Origin: Piscirickettsiaceae bacterium CG07_land_8_20_14_0_80_44_28
GTDB lineage: Bacteria > Pseudomonadota > Gammaproteobacteria > Thiomicrospirales > Thiomicrospiraceae
Direction: 5' to 3'
Length of the DNA stretch: 49,368 nucleotides
Assembly (NCBI GenBank): GCA_002779995.1
Contig: PEWX01000101.1
Span: forward strand, 1-49,368
Program-made: the position numbers and the translations under genes
Notes under the pieces: model-generated
Told to the model about the DNA's origin: nothing
The model's database searches: none
What the model saw: only the letters and a program-made list of their open reading frames with translations
Shown here: piece after piece, positions 18,267 through 26,778 of the stretch
Layout: the number at the start of each line of letters is the position of its first letter
Numbering within the stretch: the first letter of the stretch is position 1

Positions 18267-19254
18267 AATGTGTATGAGCCTCAAAATACTGGTCGATGAG
18301 CTTGAGTTGTGCTTGGGTGTCTTCAAGCTGATTAAACTGTTTTCTAAGTTGGCATCCATTCGGTAAATATTGGCTATACCAGCCACAATGTTTTCGCGCG
18401 AGTTTGAAGCCTAGTTGCGATCCATATAAGGTTTCAAGTTCTGTAAAATGGCGTAACATGACTTGATGAAATTCCGATAAACGGGGTTTTTCCAAAAAGT
18501 CTCCCGTGGTCAGGAAATGACGAATTTCTCTAAAGACCCAAGGGTAGCCCTGCGCAGCACGTCCAATCATAATGCCATCAGAAAAGGTGTATTTTAATAC
18601 AAAATCGGCTTGATTTGGATGACAAATGTCACCATTTGCAATGACAGGAATTTGTATCGCTTGTTTGACCGCTTTGATGGTGTCATATTCTGCTTGACCA
18701 TTAAATTTGTCAGCGCGTGTGCGACCATGCAGTGTGATGGCTTGGATGCCAATTGTTTCAGCCATCACAGCCAATTCTATGGCGTTGCGATGTTCAGGGT
18801 CAATGCCGGTGCGCATTTTAAGGGTGATGGGTAATTCAACCGCTTTGACCAAAGCTTCAAGCAGTCGAGCAGCTTTGTCCGGATCGGCCATTAATGCAGA
18901 GCCGGCGGCCACATCACACACTTTTTTGGCAGGACAGCCCATATTGAAATCAATGATATCCGCGCCCTGTTCAGCTTGCCACTGTGCTGCCTCGGCCAGT
19001 TCGATGGGGTCTGTCCCCAACAGTTGAACAATCCGGGGAGCGGTTTCGGTGCGTTCGGCTTGACGCGTGGCGGATTTTCGAGAATGGCGTAATTGTTTTT
19101 GGGATGCCACCATTTCGGCCACGGCATAGTCGGCACCCAGTTCACGACATATCTGTCGATAGACGCGATCGGTAATGCCGGCCATAGGGGCGAGTGCTAA
19201 AGTCGGTTTCGCTACGTTTTGGCCTGTGATTTGAGTGTTAAGCAGGTTCAGCAT
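18256..19254 (-). CDS. dusB: tRNA-dihydrouridine synthase B
   Basis: FMN-dependent reduction of uridine to dihydrouridine in tRNA. The 332 residues show the TIM-barrel signature ALAPMAGITDRVYRQICREL near the start, the catalytic Cys in FNMGCPAKKV, and the HGRTR motif. I prefer the ATG at 19254, which overlaps the prmA stop by 17 bp and fits the family length; an ATG ten codons earlier is possible. It is part of prmA-dusB-fis. A 15-bp REP-type sequence (TGGGGACAGACCCCA, minus sense) lies in-frame at 19005-19019 and encodes the GTDP segment after QLL. Confidence 0.95.
   Translation of the reverse strand: MLNLLNTQITGQNVAKPTLALAPMAGITDRVYRQICRELGADYAVAEMVASQKQLRHSRKSATRQAERTETAPRIVQLLGTDPIELAEAAQWQAEQGADIIDFNMGCPAKKVCDVAAGSALMADPDKAARLLEALVKAVELPITLKMRTGIDPEHRNAIELAVMAETIGIQAITLHGRTRADKFNGQAEYDTIKAVKQAIQIPVIANGDICHPNQADFVLKYTFSDGIMIGRAAQGYPWVFREIRHFLTTGDFLEKPRLSEFHQVMLRHFTELETLYGSQLGFKLARKHCGWYSQYLPNGCQLRKQFNQLEDTQAQLKLIDQYFEAHTHYDH
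19005..19019 (-). repeat. REP core inside dusB
   Basis: Fifteen bases identical to the arm of the two REP palindromes (4330 and 45183). On the coding strand the codons GGG ACA GAC CCC give Gly-Thr-Asp-Pro, the same frame used in the REP transposase C-terminus. Confidence 0.75.
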
Positions 19255-20125
19255 GGAAAATAAAACTGAGTTGTGCCCATTCATCTAAGATGTTTTTTTC
19301 GGTTAAGGTGAATCCTTGGCTTTGGTAAAAATCGATTAAATCTTCTGCCTGTTGTGATAATAATCCAGAGAGAACTAAGGTGCCATTGGGTTTTAACAGG
19401 CGTTTAAATTCCGGCGCGAGTGACTTGAGCGGGCCGGCTAAGATATTGGCCAGTAAACAATCAACAGGTGGCGATTGGAAGTCTTTAACCAGTGCAAAAG
19501 CAATTTGCGCTTGGTTTCGTTGTGCATTTTGTTGACTGGCCAAAATGGCTTGCGGATCGATATCGGTGCCTTGTACAGATTGGGCGCCCAATTTATCGGC
19601 AGCCAGTGCTAATACCCCCGAACCACAACCATAGTCTATAACACTCAAGCCTTTAGGGGGGTGACGGTCAAGCCAAGTTAAGCAGAGTGCGGTGGTGGGG
19701 TGGGTACCCGTGCCAAATGCCATCCCGGGATCCAATAGCAAATTAACAGCTTCTGAATGAGGCGGTTCACACCAGCTGGGCACGATCCAAAGATTCTCCC
19801 CAAATTGCATGGGTTGAAATTGATCCATCCAGGCACGAATCCAGTCTTTGTCTTCAAGGGGTTCTATCCGAAAGGCCTTTTTCGACAGTTCCGGCATTTG
19901 AGCCGTTAACCGGGTAATCACGGCTTTTGGATCGGTTTCTGCATCAAATAGGGCGATGACTCGGGTTTGTTGCCAAATGGGGGTGGTTCCCAATTCCGGT
20001 TCATAAATTGGGGTGTCTTGTGCATCAGCAAAGGTCACTGAAACCGCGCCGATCGCCATAAAATGATCCGAAAGCGGTTCGGCAAGGGATTCGTTGACAG
20101 CGATATTGATTTGTATCCAGGCCAT
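19238..20125 (-). CDS. prmA: Ribosomal protein L11 methyltransferase
   Basis: SAM-dependent trimethylation of lysines in L11. The 295 residues match PrmA. The N-terminal substrate-recruiting domain (MAWIQINIAVNES) is followed by the catalytic domain with LDPGMAFGTGTHPTTALCL (about 130-148), the SAM-binding motif VIDYGCGSGVLALAA, and the LLANILAGPL motif. It is the first gene of prmA-dusB-fis, separated from accC by a hairpin. Confidence 0.97.
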   Translation of the reverse strand: MAWIQINIAVNESLAEPLSDHFMAIGAVSVTFADAQDTPIYEPELGTTPIWQQTRVIALFDAETDPKAVITRLTAQMPELSKKAFRIEPLEDKDWIRAWMDQFQPMQFGENLWIVPSWCEPPHSEAVNLLLDPGMAFGTGTHPTTALCLTWLDRHPPKGLSVIDYGCGSGVLALAADKLGAQSVQGTDIDPQAILASQQNAQRNQAQIAFALVKDFQSPPVDCLLANILAGPLKSLAPEFKRLLKPNGTLVLSGLLSQQAEDLIDFYQSQGFTLTEKNILDEWAQLSFIFHAEPA

Positions 20126-20145
20126 GGGAAAAGATCTCAGATTAT

Positions 20146-20167
20146 AACGCCCCTGAAAAGGGGCGTT
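20146..20167 (-). terminator. Hairpin between accC and prmA
   Basis: AACGCCCC, six-base loop, GGGGCGTT: a perfect 8-bp stem 15 bp past the accC stop. The following minus-strand bases are ATAATC, so there is no strong U-tract; partial termination is likely. Confidence 0.6.
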
Positions 20168-20181
20168 GATTGGGTGAGTGA

Positions 20182-21531
20182 TTAGACTAGGTGTTCGAGT
20201 CGGTGTTCTAAATAATGAATATTTTGCTCACCTTCACAAAAGCCTAAATCATTCATGATTTCGCGCTGTAAGCGAATATTGGTGTCGATTCCTTGGATAA
20301 TCAGTTCATCCAAAGCCGTATCCATACGAGCAATGGCAGATGTGCGATTAGCACCATAGCAAATGAGTTTACCAATCATGGAATCATAGTAGGGCGGAAC
20401 CGTATAGCCCGTATAAATGTGCGAATCCCAACGGACACCAATCCCCCCCGCTAGATGGAGCCGTTCTATTTTTCCGGGGGAAGGGGTGAAGTTTTTAGAC
20501 GGGTTTTCAGCATTGATACGGCACTCGATCGCATGGCCACGAATAATCACATCTTCTTGTTTAATGCTTAGAGGCAGTCCCATAGCAATTTCAATTTGTG
20601 CCTTAACAAGATCAATGCCGGTAACCTGTTCGGTGACAGGATGTTCGACTTGTAGGCGGGTGTTCATTTCAATAAAGTAGAACTCACCATTTTCATACAG
20701 GAACTCAAAAGTACCGGCGCCACGATAGCCTATTTCTAAGCAGGCGTTGACACAAGCTTGACCAATACGATTACGTTGTTCTTCGGTCACGCCGGGAGCC
20801 GGGGCTTCTTCGACTACTTTTTGGTGACGTCGCTGCATGGAACAATCCCGTTCGCCTAAATGGATAGCATGTCCTTGACCATCGGCCAAAACTTGAAACT
20901 CAACATGGCGGGGGGTTTCCAAAAACTTTTCCATATAGACTTCGGGATTACCAAAAAAACTGCCAGCTTCTGATTGGGTTAACTGGATGGATTTAATCAG
21001 GTTGGATTCAGTATGCACCACACGCATACCACGACCACCGCCACCGCCGGATGCTTTAATGATAATGGGATAACCGATTTCCTTTGCAAGTCTTTTATTC
21101 TCATCATCATTGTCGCCTAGGGGGCCGCCGGAACCCGGCACCGTTGGAACCCCCGCTGCTTTCATGGCGCGAATGGCGGAAACTTTATCCCCCATGATGC
21201 GGATGGTTTCTGCTTTGGGTCCCATAAAAATGAAACCACTTTCTTCGACTCTTTCAGCAAAGTCGGCATTTTCTGATAAAAAACCATAACCCGGGTGAAT
21301 GGCTTCGGCGTCAGTGATTTCTGCGGCGGAGATAATAGCAGGTACATTCAGGTAGCTGTCCGTTGAGGCGGCAGGACCAATACAAACCGATTCATCAGCG
21401 AGTAAAACGTGTTTAAGGTTGGCATCGGCGGAAGAATGCACAGCAACCGTTTTAATGCCCATTTCTTTGCAGGCTCTTAGTACTCGTAGCGCAATTTCAC
21501 CACGGTTGGCAATCAGAATTTTTTCAATCAT
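20182..21531 (-). CDS. accC: Biotin carboxylase subunit of acetyl-CoA carboxylase
   Basis: ATP-dependent carboxylation of the biotin on AccB, the first half of the malonyl-CoA-forming reaction. The 449 residues match AccC. Visible are the N-terminal [20 protein letters not shown], the glycine-rich ATP-grasp loop [12 protein letters not shown] (about 159-170), the [14 protein letters not shown] motif and the closing helix region. It lies 22 bp downstream of accB on the same strand; aroQ-accB-accC is a common gammaproteobacterial operon. Confidence 0.98.
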   Translation of the reverse strand: MIEKILIANRGEIALRVLRACKEMGIKTVAVHSSADANLKHVLLADESVCIGPAASTDSYLNVPAIISAAEITDAEAIHPGYGFLSENADFAERVEESGFIFMGPKAETIRIMGDKVSAIRAMKAAGVPTVPGSGGPLGDNDDENKRLAKEIGYPIIIKASGGGGGRGMRVVHTESNLIKSIQLTQSEAGSFFGNPEVYMEKFLETPRHVEFQVLADGQGHAIHLGERDCSMQRRHQKVVEEAPAPGVTEEQRNRIGQACVNACLEIGYRGAGTFEFLYENGEFYFIEMNTRLQVEHPVTEQVTGIDLVKAQIEIAMGLPLSIKQEDVIIRGHAIECRINAENPSKNFTPSPGKIERLHLAGGIGVRWDSHIYTGYTVPPYYDSMIGKLICYGANRTSAIARMDTALDELIIQGIDTNIRLQREIMNDLGFCEGEQNIHYLEHRLEHLV

Positions 21532-21553
21532 GTAGCGATTTCCTATGGCTTGA

Positions 21554-22021
21554 TTATTCGATGATGAATAAGGCTTGTCCGAACTCGACGGGTTCAGCGT
21601 TCTGGATCATGATTTTTTTAACCGTCCCTGAAGCATCGGCTTCGATTGGGTTCATGATTTTCATTGCTTCGATAATACATAAGGTATCGCCAACCGTAAC
21701 TTGATCCCCAACATTAACAAAAGGTTCTGCATCCGGGGAAGGCGCATTATAAAAAGTCCCAACCATCGGTGAGGTAACCATGTGACCGCTGACTTCGGCA
21801 GCAGCGGTTGTCTCTGCGGCGGCGGCCGTCTCGGCTGGCGCAGCAGGTGCGCTGTGGGCTACAGGTGCGGTTTGATAAGCCATTTGAGCCGGGGCTTGCA
21901 TCATCACCGGTTCTTTGCTGCGAGTGATGCGAATGTTGTGCTCGCCTTCTTTGATTTCGATTTCAGCGATATCGGATTGTTCTACGATTTCAATCAGCTT
22001 GCGAATTGAGCGAATATCCAT
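21554..22021 (-). CDS. accB: Biotin carboxyl carrier protein
   Basis: Carries biotin between AccC and the carboxyltransferase. The 155 residues comprise an N-terminal domain (1-35), a flexible Ala/Pro-rich linker (about 40-80) and the biotinyl domain ending at 155. The biotinylated Lys is Lys121 in EAMKIMN, and the protruding thumb of the AccB type is present. It is 51 bp downstream of aroQ. Confidence 0.97.
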   Translation of the reverse strand: MDIRSIRKLIEIVEQSDIAEIEIKEGEHNIRITRSKEPVMMQAPAQMAYQTAPVAHSAPAAPAETAAAAETTAAAEVSGHMVTSPMVGTFYNAPSPDAEPFVNVGDQVTVGDTLCIIEAMKIMNPIEADASGTVKKIMIQNAEPVEFGQALFIIE

Positions 22022-22072
22022 GTGGGGTTCCTTTTAAGCTATTAGGGTTATTTAAATTCAGTTTAATTTGGG

Positions 22073-22507
22073 TTATTTTAGTTTTTCGACAGCCGCCGCT
22101 AAGGCGAGTTGGTATCCAATGGGTCCCAGACCTGCAATGACGCCTTCGGCAATATCCGAAAAATAGGAATGGTTGCGAAAGGGTTCTCGTTGATGAATGT
22201 TAGAGATATGCACTTCGATAAAGGGGATTTTAACGGTGCTCAACGCATCTCGAATCGCCACGCTGGTATGGGTGAAAGCAGCAGGGTTAAAAATAATGAA
22301 ATCAATGTCATTCATGGCACTATGAATGCGTTCGATAATTTCATGTTCTGCATTACTTTGAAAGTTAAATAGCCGCACTTCATAGTCATCGGCCAACACT
22401 TCAAGCGATTCGATAATGTCGCTTAAAGATTGACGGCCATAATGTTCAGGTTCTCTTTTCCCCAGTAGGTTGAGATTGGGGCCATTGATGACGAGAATGT
22501 TTGCCAT
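22073..22507 (-). CDS. aroQ: Type II 3-dehydroquinate dehydratase
   Basis: Third step of the shikimate pathway: 3-dehydroquinate to 3-dehydroshikimate. The 144 residues are typical of type II. The signature [21 protein letters not shown] covers the catalytic Tyr near residue 23; [16 protein letters not shown] and the [16 protein letters not shown] segment with the catalytic His follow. It is the first gene of aroQ-accB-accC, itself preceded by a 255-bp gap that holds the dsbD terminator. Confidence 0.97.
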   Translation of the reverse strand: MANILVINGPNLNLLGKREPEHYGRQSLSDIIESLEVLADDYEVRLFNFQSNAEHEIIERIHSAMNDIDFIIFNPAAFTHTSVAIRDALSTVKIPFIEVHISNIHQREPFRNHSYFSDIAEGVIAGLGPIGYQLALAAAVEKLK

Positions 22508-22696
22508 AAAGCGTCCTTGATTTGACTTGCAATAAGCTTGTGCAGCATGGTATTTTGTAAATTGCTGAAAATTATACCTTAAAGTGGTAATTTGTAATAG
22601 ATTATGTGCAAAAAAAGACGTGAAAATTCACGAACGGTATTGAAGTGGCTTAGAAGTTTAAAGTTAGAAGGGGATTAGGGTTTTTGGGTTAAAAAG

Positions 22697-22734
22697 CCTG
22701 CTAAAAATGACCAGGCCTGGCCATTTTTAGCAGG
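22697..22734 (-). terminator. 38-bp palindrome after dsbD, centred on CCAGGCCTGG
   Basis: CCTGCTAAAAATG, a mismatched A/C pair, CCAGGCCTGG, then CATTTTTAGCAGG. It lies 29 bp past the dsbD stop and just before the aroQ promoter region. On the minus strand AACCC follows rather than a U-tract, so it could act as a terminator, an RNA stabiliser or a protein-binding site. Confidence 0.65.
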
Positions 22735-22762
22735 AGAGGGGACGTACTTGCCGTAGAGGCTG

Positions 22763-24646
22763 TTATTTAAAGGCGTTTTGAATGTTGCTTAAAAAGGCCT
22801 CTGGTTTTTGGAAGCCGACCACCCGTTGTGCCTTTTTCTCTTGTCCTTCGTTAAAGAACATGATGGCTGGTGGCCCAACAATGCCGAGTGCTTTCATCAG
22901 TTCCTTATCATTGGCATTGTTTTTAGTCACGTCAGCTTGTAACAGTGTGACGTTGCTGAGGGCTTGTTGTACCGCAGGGTCAGAGAAGGTAAAACTTTCC
23001 ATCTCTTTACAGCTGATGCACCAATCGGCGTAGAAGTCGAGCATGATTGGATTGCCTTTGGCAATTTCAGCATTTAATTCATCTACGGTACCGATTCTTT
23101 GGAAGTTTAGCGCTGCATGTGATTCACTGGAACCCACTGAACCGCTTCCTTGGAAAGTTTTTAGAGGTTGCAGGTAAGTGGAACTGCCGCCGGCTAGACC
23201 CAAGAACATAGTCGTACCATAGATTAAGAAGATGATGCCAATGCTTTTGGCCAGCTTGTGCCAGCCTGATTTTTCACCGATGGGTTCAAGGGCACCTAAG
23301 TAAACGGCTGAACCAATTAATAACGATGCCCAAGCTGCTAAAATCATCCATTCAGGCAAGATGCGCTCTGCCATCCAAATGGCAACACCGATCATCAAGA
23401 CACCGAAGATGGCTTTGACATTGTCCATCCAAGCCCCTGCCCTCGGGAGTAGTTTTCCGGCTGAGGTGCCCAGCAGCAATAACGGTATGCCCATACCAAT
23501 ACTCATCGCAAATAAGGCGGTACCCCCTAATAGCGCATCACCCGTTTGACCGATGTAGATCAAAGAACCCGCTAATGGCGGTGCCATACAAGGCCCCACA
23601 ATTAACGCAGACAAAAAGCCCATCACTGCGACACCTGTTAGGGTGCCACCTTGTTGTTTGTTAGAAATATTGGTGAGCTTTGATTGTAGGCTGCTGGGCA
23701 GCTGAAGTTCATAGAAGCCAAACATTGAGAAGGCCAGTAGCACAAAAATCAGTGAGAAGGTTCCAATAATCCATGGGTTTTGGAAGTGTGCTTGAAGGTT
23801 TTCACCAAATAGACCTGCCATGACACCGGCTGCGGTATAGGTTATCGACATAGCCAATACATACACCAATGACATGATAAAGGCGCGACGGGTGGTCAAT
23901 TGGTCGCCTTGTCCAACAATGATGCTCGATAGAATCGGAATCATTGGGAACACACAAGGCGTTAAAGAAAGTAATAAACCGATGACGAAAAAGCTGCCGA
24001 CAATCGTCCAAACGGAACCCGTTTCCAGGTTGCTGGTGATTTGGTCTGTTTCGGAAAGCGGCTGTTGGGTCTCAGTGGCGTCAACACTTGAGGGTGCCAT
24101 CGTCGCAGCTGTTGCTGTTGATGTGGCAAAATCTGTTGGATTTAATTCGATTTTTCTTTTAACGGGTGGATAGCAAACACCTGCTTCCACGGAACACCCT
24201 TGGTAGCGGATTTCAACTGTTGTACCCTTGGTTACATTTGAAATGGGTAAACGTACTTGGAAGTCGCCATGATAAACCAGGACATCGCCGAATACCGGGT
24301 CATTCGCTGAAATGGCTTCTGGTCGTTGAAGGTCACCTAAGGTTGCCGAGCCGGTTTTGATTTTGGCTTTAATTTTATCTTTATACAGGTGATAGCCCTC
24401 GGCTACCTTGAAGTCGAAAACCAAGTTGCCGTGTTGATCTGAGTGTGTTTTCAGTTGAAAAGCGTCATCAATATCCAGTAATTCCGGCTGTGAATGTTGA
24501 TTAATCAGCTGGTTTAATGTTGAAATGTCCGCAATGGCGCCGTTTTCAGCTTTGACAAGCACCGGGTTGAAAAAAACTGCCAACAACACCAGTAACATGG
24601 TTAGCATTGGGCGTGAAAAAGAAAAATTTAATGCAGGTGTTTTCAT
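22763..24646 (-). CDS. dsbD: Thiol:disulfide interchange protein DsbD
   Basis: Moves electrons from cytoplasmic thioredoxin across the inner membrane to periplasmic DsbC, CcmG and similar proteins. The 627 residues show all three parts: a signal segment (about 8-33), the periplasmic alpha domain with the Cys pair in CSVEAGVCYPP, the eight-helix beta domain with the Cys in LLLSLTPCVFPMIP and GPCMAPPLAGS, and a C-terminal thioredoxin-like gamma domain with CISC at 543-546. It is probably needed for cytochrome c maturation in a respiring sulfur oxidiser. It is divergent from fxsA. Confidence 0.97.
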   Translation of the reverse strand: MKTPALNFSFSRPMLTMLLVLLAVFFNPVLVKAENGAIADISTLNQLINQHSQPELLDIDDAFQLKTHSDQHGNLVFDFKVAEGYHLYKDKIKAKIKTGSATLGDLQRPEAISANDPVFGDVLVYHGDFQVRLPISNVTKGTTVEIRYQGCSVEAGVCYPPVKRKIELNPTDFATSTATAATMAPSSVDATETQQPLSETDQITSNLETGSVWTIVGSFFVIGLLLSLTPCVFPMIPILSSIIVGQGDQLTTRRAFIMSLVYVLAMSITYTAAGVMAGLFGENLQAHFQNPWIIGTFSLIFVLLAFSMFGFYELQLPSSLQSKLTNISNKQQGGTLTGVAVMGFLSALIVGPCMAPPLAGSLIYIGQTGDALLGGTALFAMSIGMGIPLLLLGTSAGKLLPRAGAWMDNVKAIFGVLMIGVAIWMAERILPEWMILAAWASLLIGSAVYLGALEPIGEKSGWHKLAKSIGIIFLIYGTTMFLGLAGGSSTYLQPLKTFQGSGSVGSSESHAALNFQRIGTVDELNAEIAKGNPIMLDFYADWCISCKEMESFTFSDPAVQQALSNVTLLQADVTKNNANDKELMKALGIVGPPAIMFFNEGQEKKAQRVVGFQKPEAFLSNIQNAFK

Positions 24647-24690
24647 TAAAAAACCTCAAGTGTTAAATGACATGGATCTTAACTGTTTTG

Positions 24691-24718
24691 TTGACATAGT
24701 ATAGTAAGATAATAATCT
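24691..24718 (+). promoter_or_regulatory. Candidate promoter for fxsA
   Basis: TTGACA at 24691-24696 and TAATCT at 24713-24718 with a 16-bp spacer. The -10 overlaps the dyad TAAGAT-AATA-ATCTTA (24705-24720), which could be an operator. It lies in the dsbD-fxsA divergent gap. Confidence 0.35.
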
Positions 24719-24786
24719 TAACCAAAACTTAAAGACGAGATTTAATTTTCATTGCACAATTGAGTTTTGCGAGGTTGGGACATCGA

Positions 24787-24798
24787 TGTTGGGGTCTG
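24787..24798 (+). repeat. Possible decayed REP half
   Basis: TGTTGGGGTCTG matches twelve bases of one arm of the REP palindromes, but the complementary arm is missing. It lies in the fxsA leader, 25 bp before the start codon. Confidence 0.3.
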
Positions 24799-24822
24799 AG
24801 TAGAAAGGGCAAAAGGGTTTTT

Positions 24823-25332
24823 ATGTTTAAAGTATTTTTTGTGTTGTTTTTGGTGGTTCCTTTGGTGGAACTCTATGTGTTAATCCAGGTTGGAAGCGAA
24901 ATTGGCGCGCTGCCGACCATTTTATTAACCCTTTTTACCGCGATTTTCGGTGCCGGTTTAATGCGTCATCAGGGGATCTCTACCCTACAGAAAGCGCAAA
25001 CGAATATGGCGCAGGGTCAGGTTCCGGCCGTCGAAATGTTTGAAGGTGTGCTCATTTTTGTGGGGGGCGTTTTACTGTTGGTGCCAGGTTTAATTACTGA
25101 TGCACTTGGGTTTTTATTGTTATTGCCCTTTTTTAGACAATGGTTAGCGGTTAAGTTAATCCGGCAACGCCAAACTCAGTATGCTCGGCACAAGGGGCAA
25201 GTGTATGAAACTGAGTGGACCCAGCAACAAGATGGACAAATTACCCGCCGAATTAAAGTGGTTCGAAGTCATCAAGATGCCGGTGATGTAATTGATGGAC
25301 AGTGGGAAGAAGATCCCACTTCCAAAAAATAA
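24823..25332 (+). CDS. fxsA: FxsA-family membrane protein
   Basis: Small inner-membrane protein of the FxsA family, whose E. coli member relieves exclusion of phage T7 by the F plasmid. Of 169 residues, the first 120 form three or four hydrophobic segments (FKVFFVLFLVVPLVELYVLI; TILLTLFTAIFGAGLMRHQG; GVLIFVGGVLLLVPGLITD), the family hallmark; the tail is charged and cytoplasmic. I start at the ATG at 24823, because the longer frame adds 21 non-family residues; AAGGG lies upstream. The cellular role in this organism is unknown. Confidence 0.9.
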   Translation: MFKVFFVLFLVVPLVELYVLIQVGSEIGALPTILLTLFTAIFGAGLMRHQGISTLQKAQTNMAQGQVPAVEMFEGVLIFVGGVLLLVPGLITDALGFLLLLPFFRQWLAVKLIRQRQTQYARHKGQVYETEWTQQQDGQITRRIKVVRSHQDAGDVIDGQWEEDPTSKK

Positions 25333-25400
25333 CCTCTGTACTCTTTGCGTAAGCAAAATGTGGTCAGCCTAACGAACTGAACTGACCCGCTTTGTTAGAT

Positions 25401-25757
25401 TTACAGATTAATGACGCGATCACTGTCAGTGACCCAGTCAGATAATGCTTTTATCGTCGATTTTTCCACGCCTGTCAGATAGGGTTTATTTTTATGTAAG
25501 CCGCAGCGTGACATGCAGGTGCCACAAGCTTTTATGCTGATTCCTTCGGTTAGGAGTGTTTCAACAATTGATTTTAAATCTTGATCATAGCTTTGATCGG
25601 TGGTTGGGATATCACGTACCAAATCAACGGCATCATTCATTAGGAATATTCGCACTTCATGTTGGTCTTGGTGTAATTGTGTCGCCAGTCTTAAGCCATT
25701 CCAAGTAATGTCTGTGCCGTCGTAGGGTTCATTATTAAAAATCAGTAATATTTTCAT
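25401..25757 (-). CDS. DsrE-family sulfur-related protein
   Basis: A 118-residue soluble protein of the DsrE/DsrF/TusD fold. It starts KILLIFNNEPYDGTDITWNG and carries a Cys cluster, CGTCMSRCG (about 82-90), at the position of the sulfur-relay Cys of DsrE-like proteins. Members carry persulfide sulfur in sulfur oxidation or tRNA thiolation, but without the other dsr or tus genes here the exact role is open. The start at 25757 is fixed by a strong GGAGG six bases upstream. It lies 62 bp downstream of the exported hydrolase gene's end, on the same strand as the transporter group, so it may respond to the same sulfur stress. Confidence 0.85.
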   Translation of the reverse strand: MKILLIFNNEPYDGTDITWNGLRLATQLHQDQHEVRIFLMNDAVDLVRDIPTTDQSYDQDLKSIVETLLTEGISIKACGTCMSRCGLHKNKPYLTGVEKSTIKALSDWVTDSDRVINL

Positions 25758-25819
25758 CTTGCCTCCAAAAAAGGTTATGACAGACATGGTTAAATGCCTG
25801 TCATGACCGGTCAGTTGCG

Positions 25820-26731
25820 TTATTCGATAAATTCAGCAGTTGCTGTGGCGATGTCTTCATTGGCAAAATCTAAAAAGAAGTGGTCAGCATCTTCAAGTAT
25901 GAGCGTTTGGACTTTGTCGGCATCGGCTAAAGGTTGGATTTTTTGGGGTAGGTCGGCTACAACGGTATCGTTGGTGCCCATAATGATGAGCGTGGGTTTG
26001 TTAACCTTTTCTAAAACCGTTGGGGTGTCAAACTGAGGTTTGGGATCATAATAATCCACAAATGCTGCTGCCGTGACCTGTGCTTTTTTGCAATAGATAA
26101 AGTCAGTGTTTTTTAGAAAATCATTGCCTTTACCCTTAGCAACCATGGCTTTAGCTTTGGCGAGAACACCTGAGAGCGGTTTGCCATATTTGGTTTCATA
26201 CTCCGTTGCAGATTGTTGTTCTCCGGTTGCCGGCGCGATTAACACGAGATTTTTGATCAATGCATTATCGTGTTCGGCAGCATACCAAGCGGTTTGATTG
26301 CCGCCTCGTGAGTGTCCCATTAAGGTGATCGCGGTTGCGCCTTTTGATTTAAGCCATGCTACCCAAAAATCCATTTCCTTCAGGGCATCGGTATGCTTGT
26401 GGGTATGCGGGGTGGCGCAGTCATATTCGCCTTTGCGATCATTTAGCCCTAGCGATAAGTTAATCGCCAGAGAACTGATGCCTTGATTGGCAAGATTTTT
26501 TTGGAGCTGTTGATAGGTAGAGCGTTCATTATGCGTTAGGGTGCCATGGGTGAGCAGTGCAATGGGATCGCCAAAGGTTTTGTTATCGGCCATCATCAGT
26601 TTGGCATTCAGGGTTATATCTTGGTAGCTTTGCTTGATTTCTTGAAATTCTGCTGCATAAGCAAATGATGAGGCAAGTAAGAGTTGCATTCCGATTGCCG
26701 CAGAAGCGAAAAAAGGGGTGATTTTTTTCAT
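25820..26731 (-). CDS. Exported alpha/beta-hydrolase
   Basis: A 303-residue alpha/beta-hydrolase with a Sec signal peptide (about 1-26, ending SSFAYA before AEF). The nucleophile elbow is GHSRGG, giving a Ser nucleophile; LLTHGTLTHN is the oxyanion-hole strand and DADHFF near the C-terminus supplies the His. It should therefore act in the periplasm on an ester or similar substrate, which cannot be named. Two Cys residues (in GEYDCATPH and FIYCKKA) might form a disulfide. It lies 47 bp downstream of the MFS gene, probably in one transcript with it. Confidence 0.82.
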   Translation of the reverse strand: MKKITPFFASAAIGMQLLLASSFAYAAEFQEIKQSYQDITLNAKLMMADNKTFGDPIALLTHGTLTHNERSTYQQLQKNLANQGISSLAINLSLGLNDRKGEYDCATPHTHKHTDALKEMDFWVAWLKSKGATAITLMGHSRGGNQTAWYAAEHDNALIKNLVLIAPATGEQQSATEYETKYGKPLSGVLAKAKAMVAKGKGNDFLKNTDFIYCKKAQVTAAAFVDYYDPKPQFDTPTVLEKVNKPTLIIMGTNDTVVADLPQKIQPLADADKVQTLILEDADHFFLDFANEDIATATAEFIE

Positions 26732-26778
26732 GGTATATTCTCCTTTAAGGTTAAGTCGTTGGGTCAGTTATGATTTGT

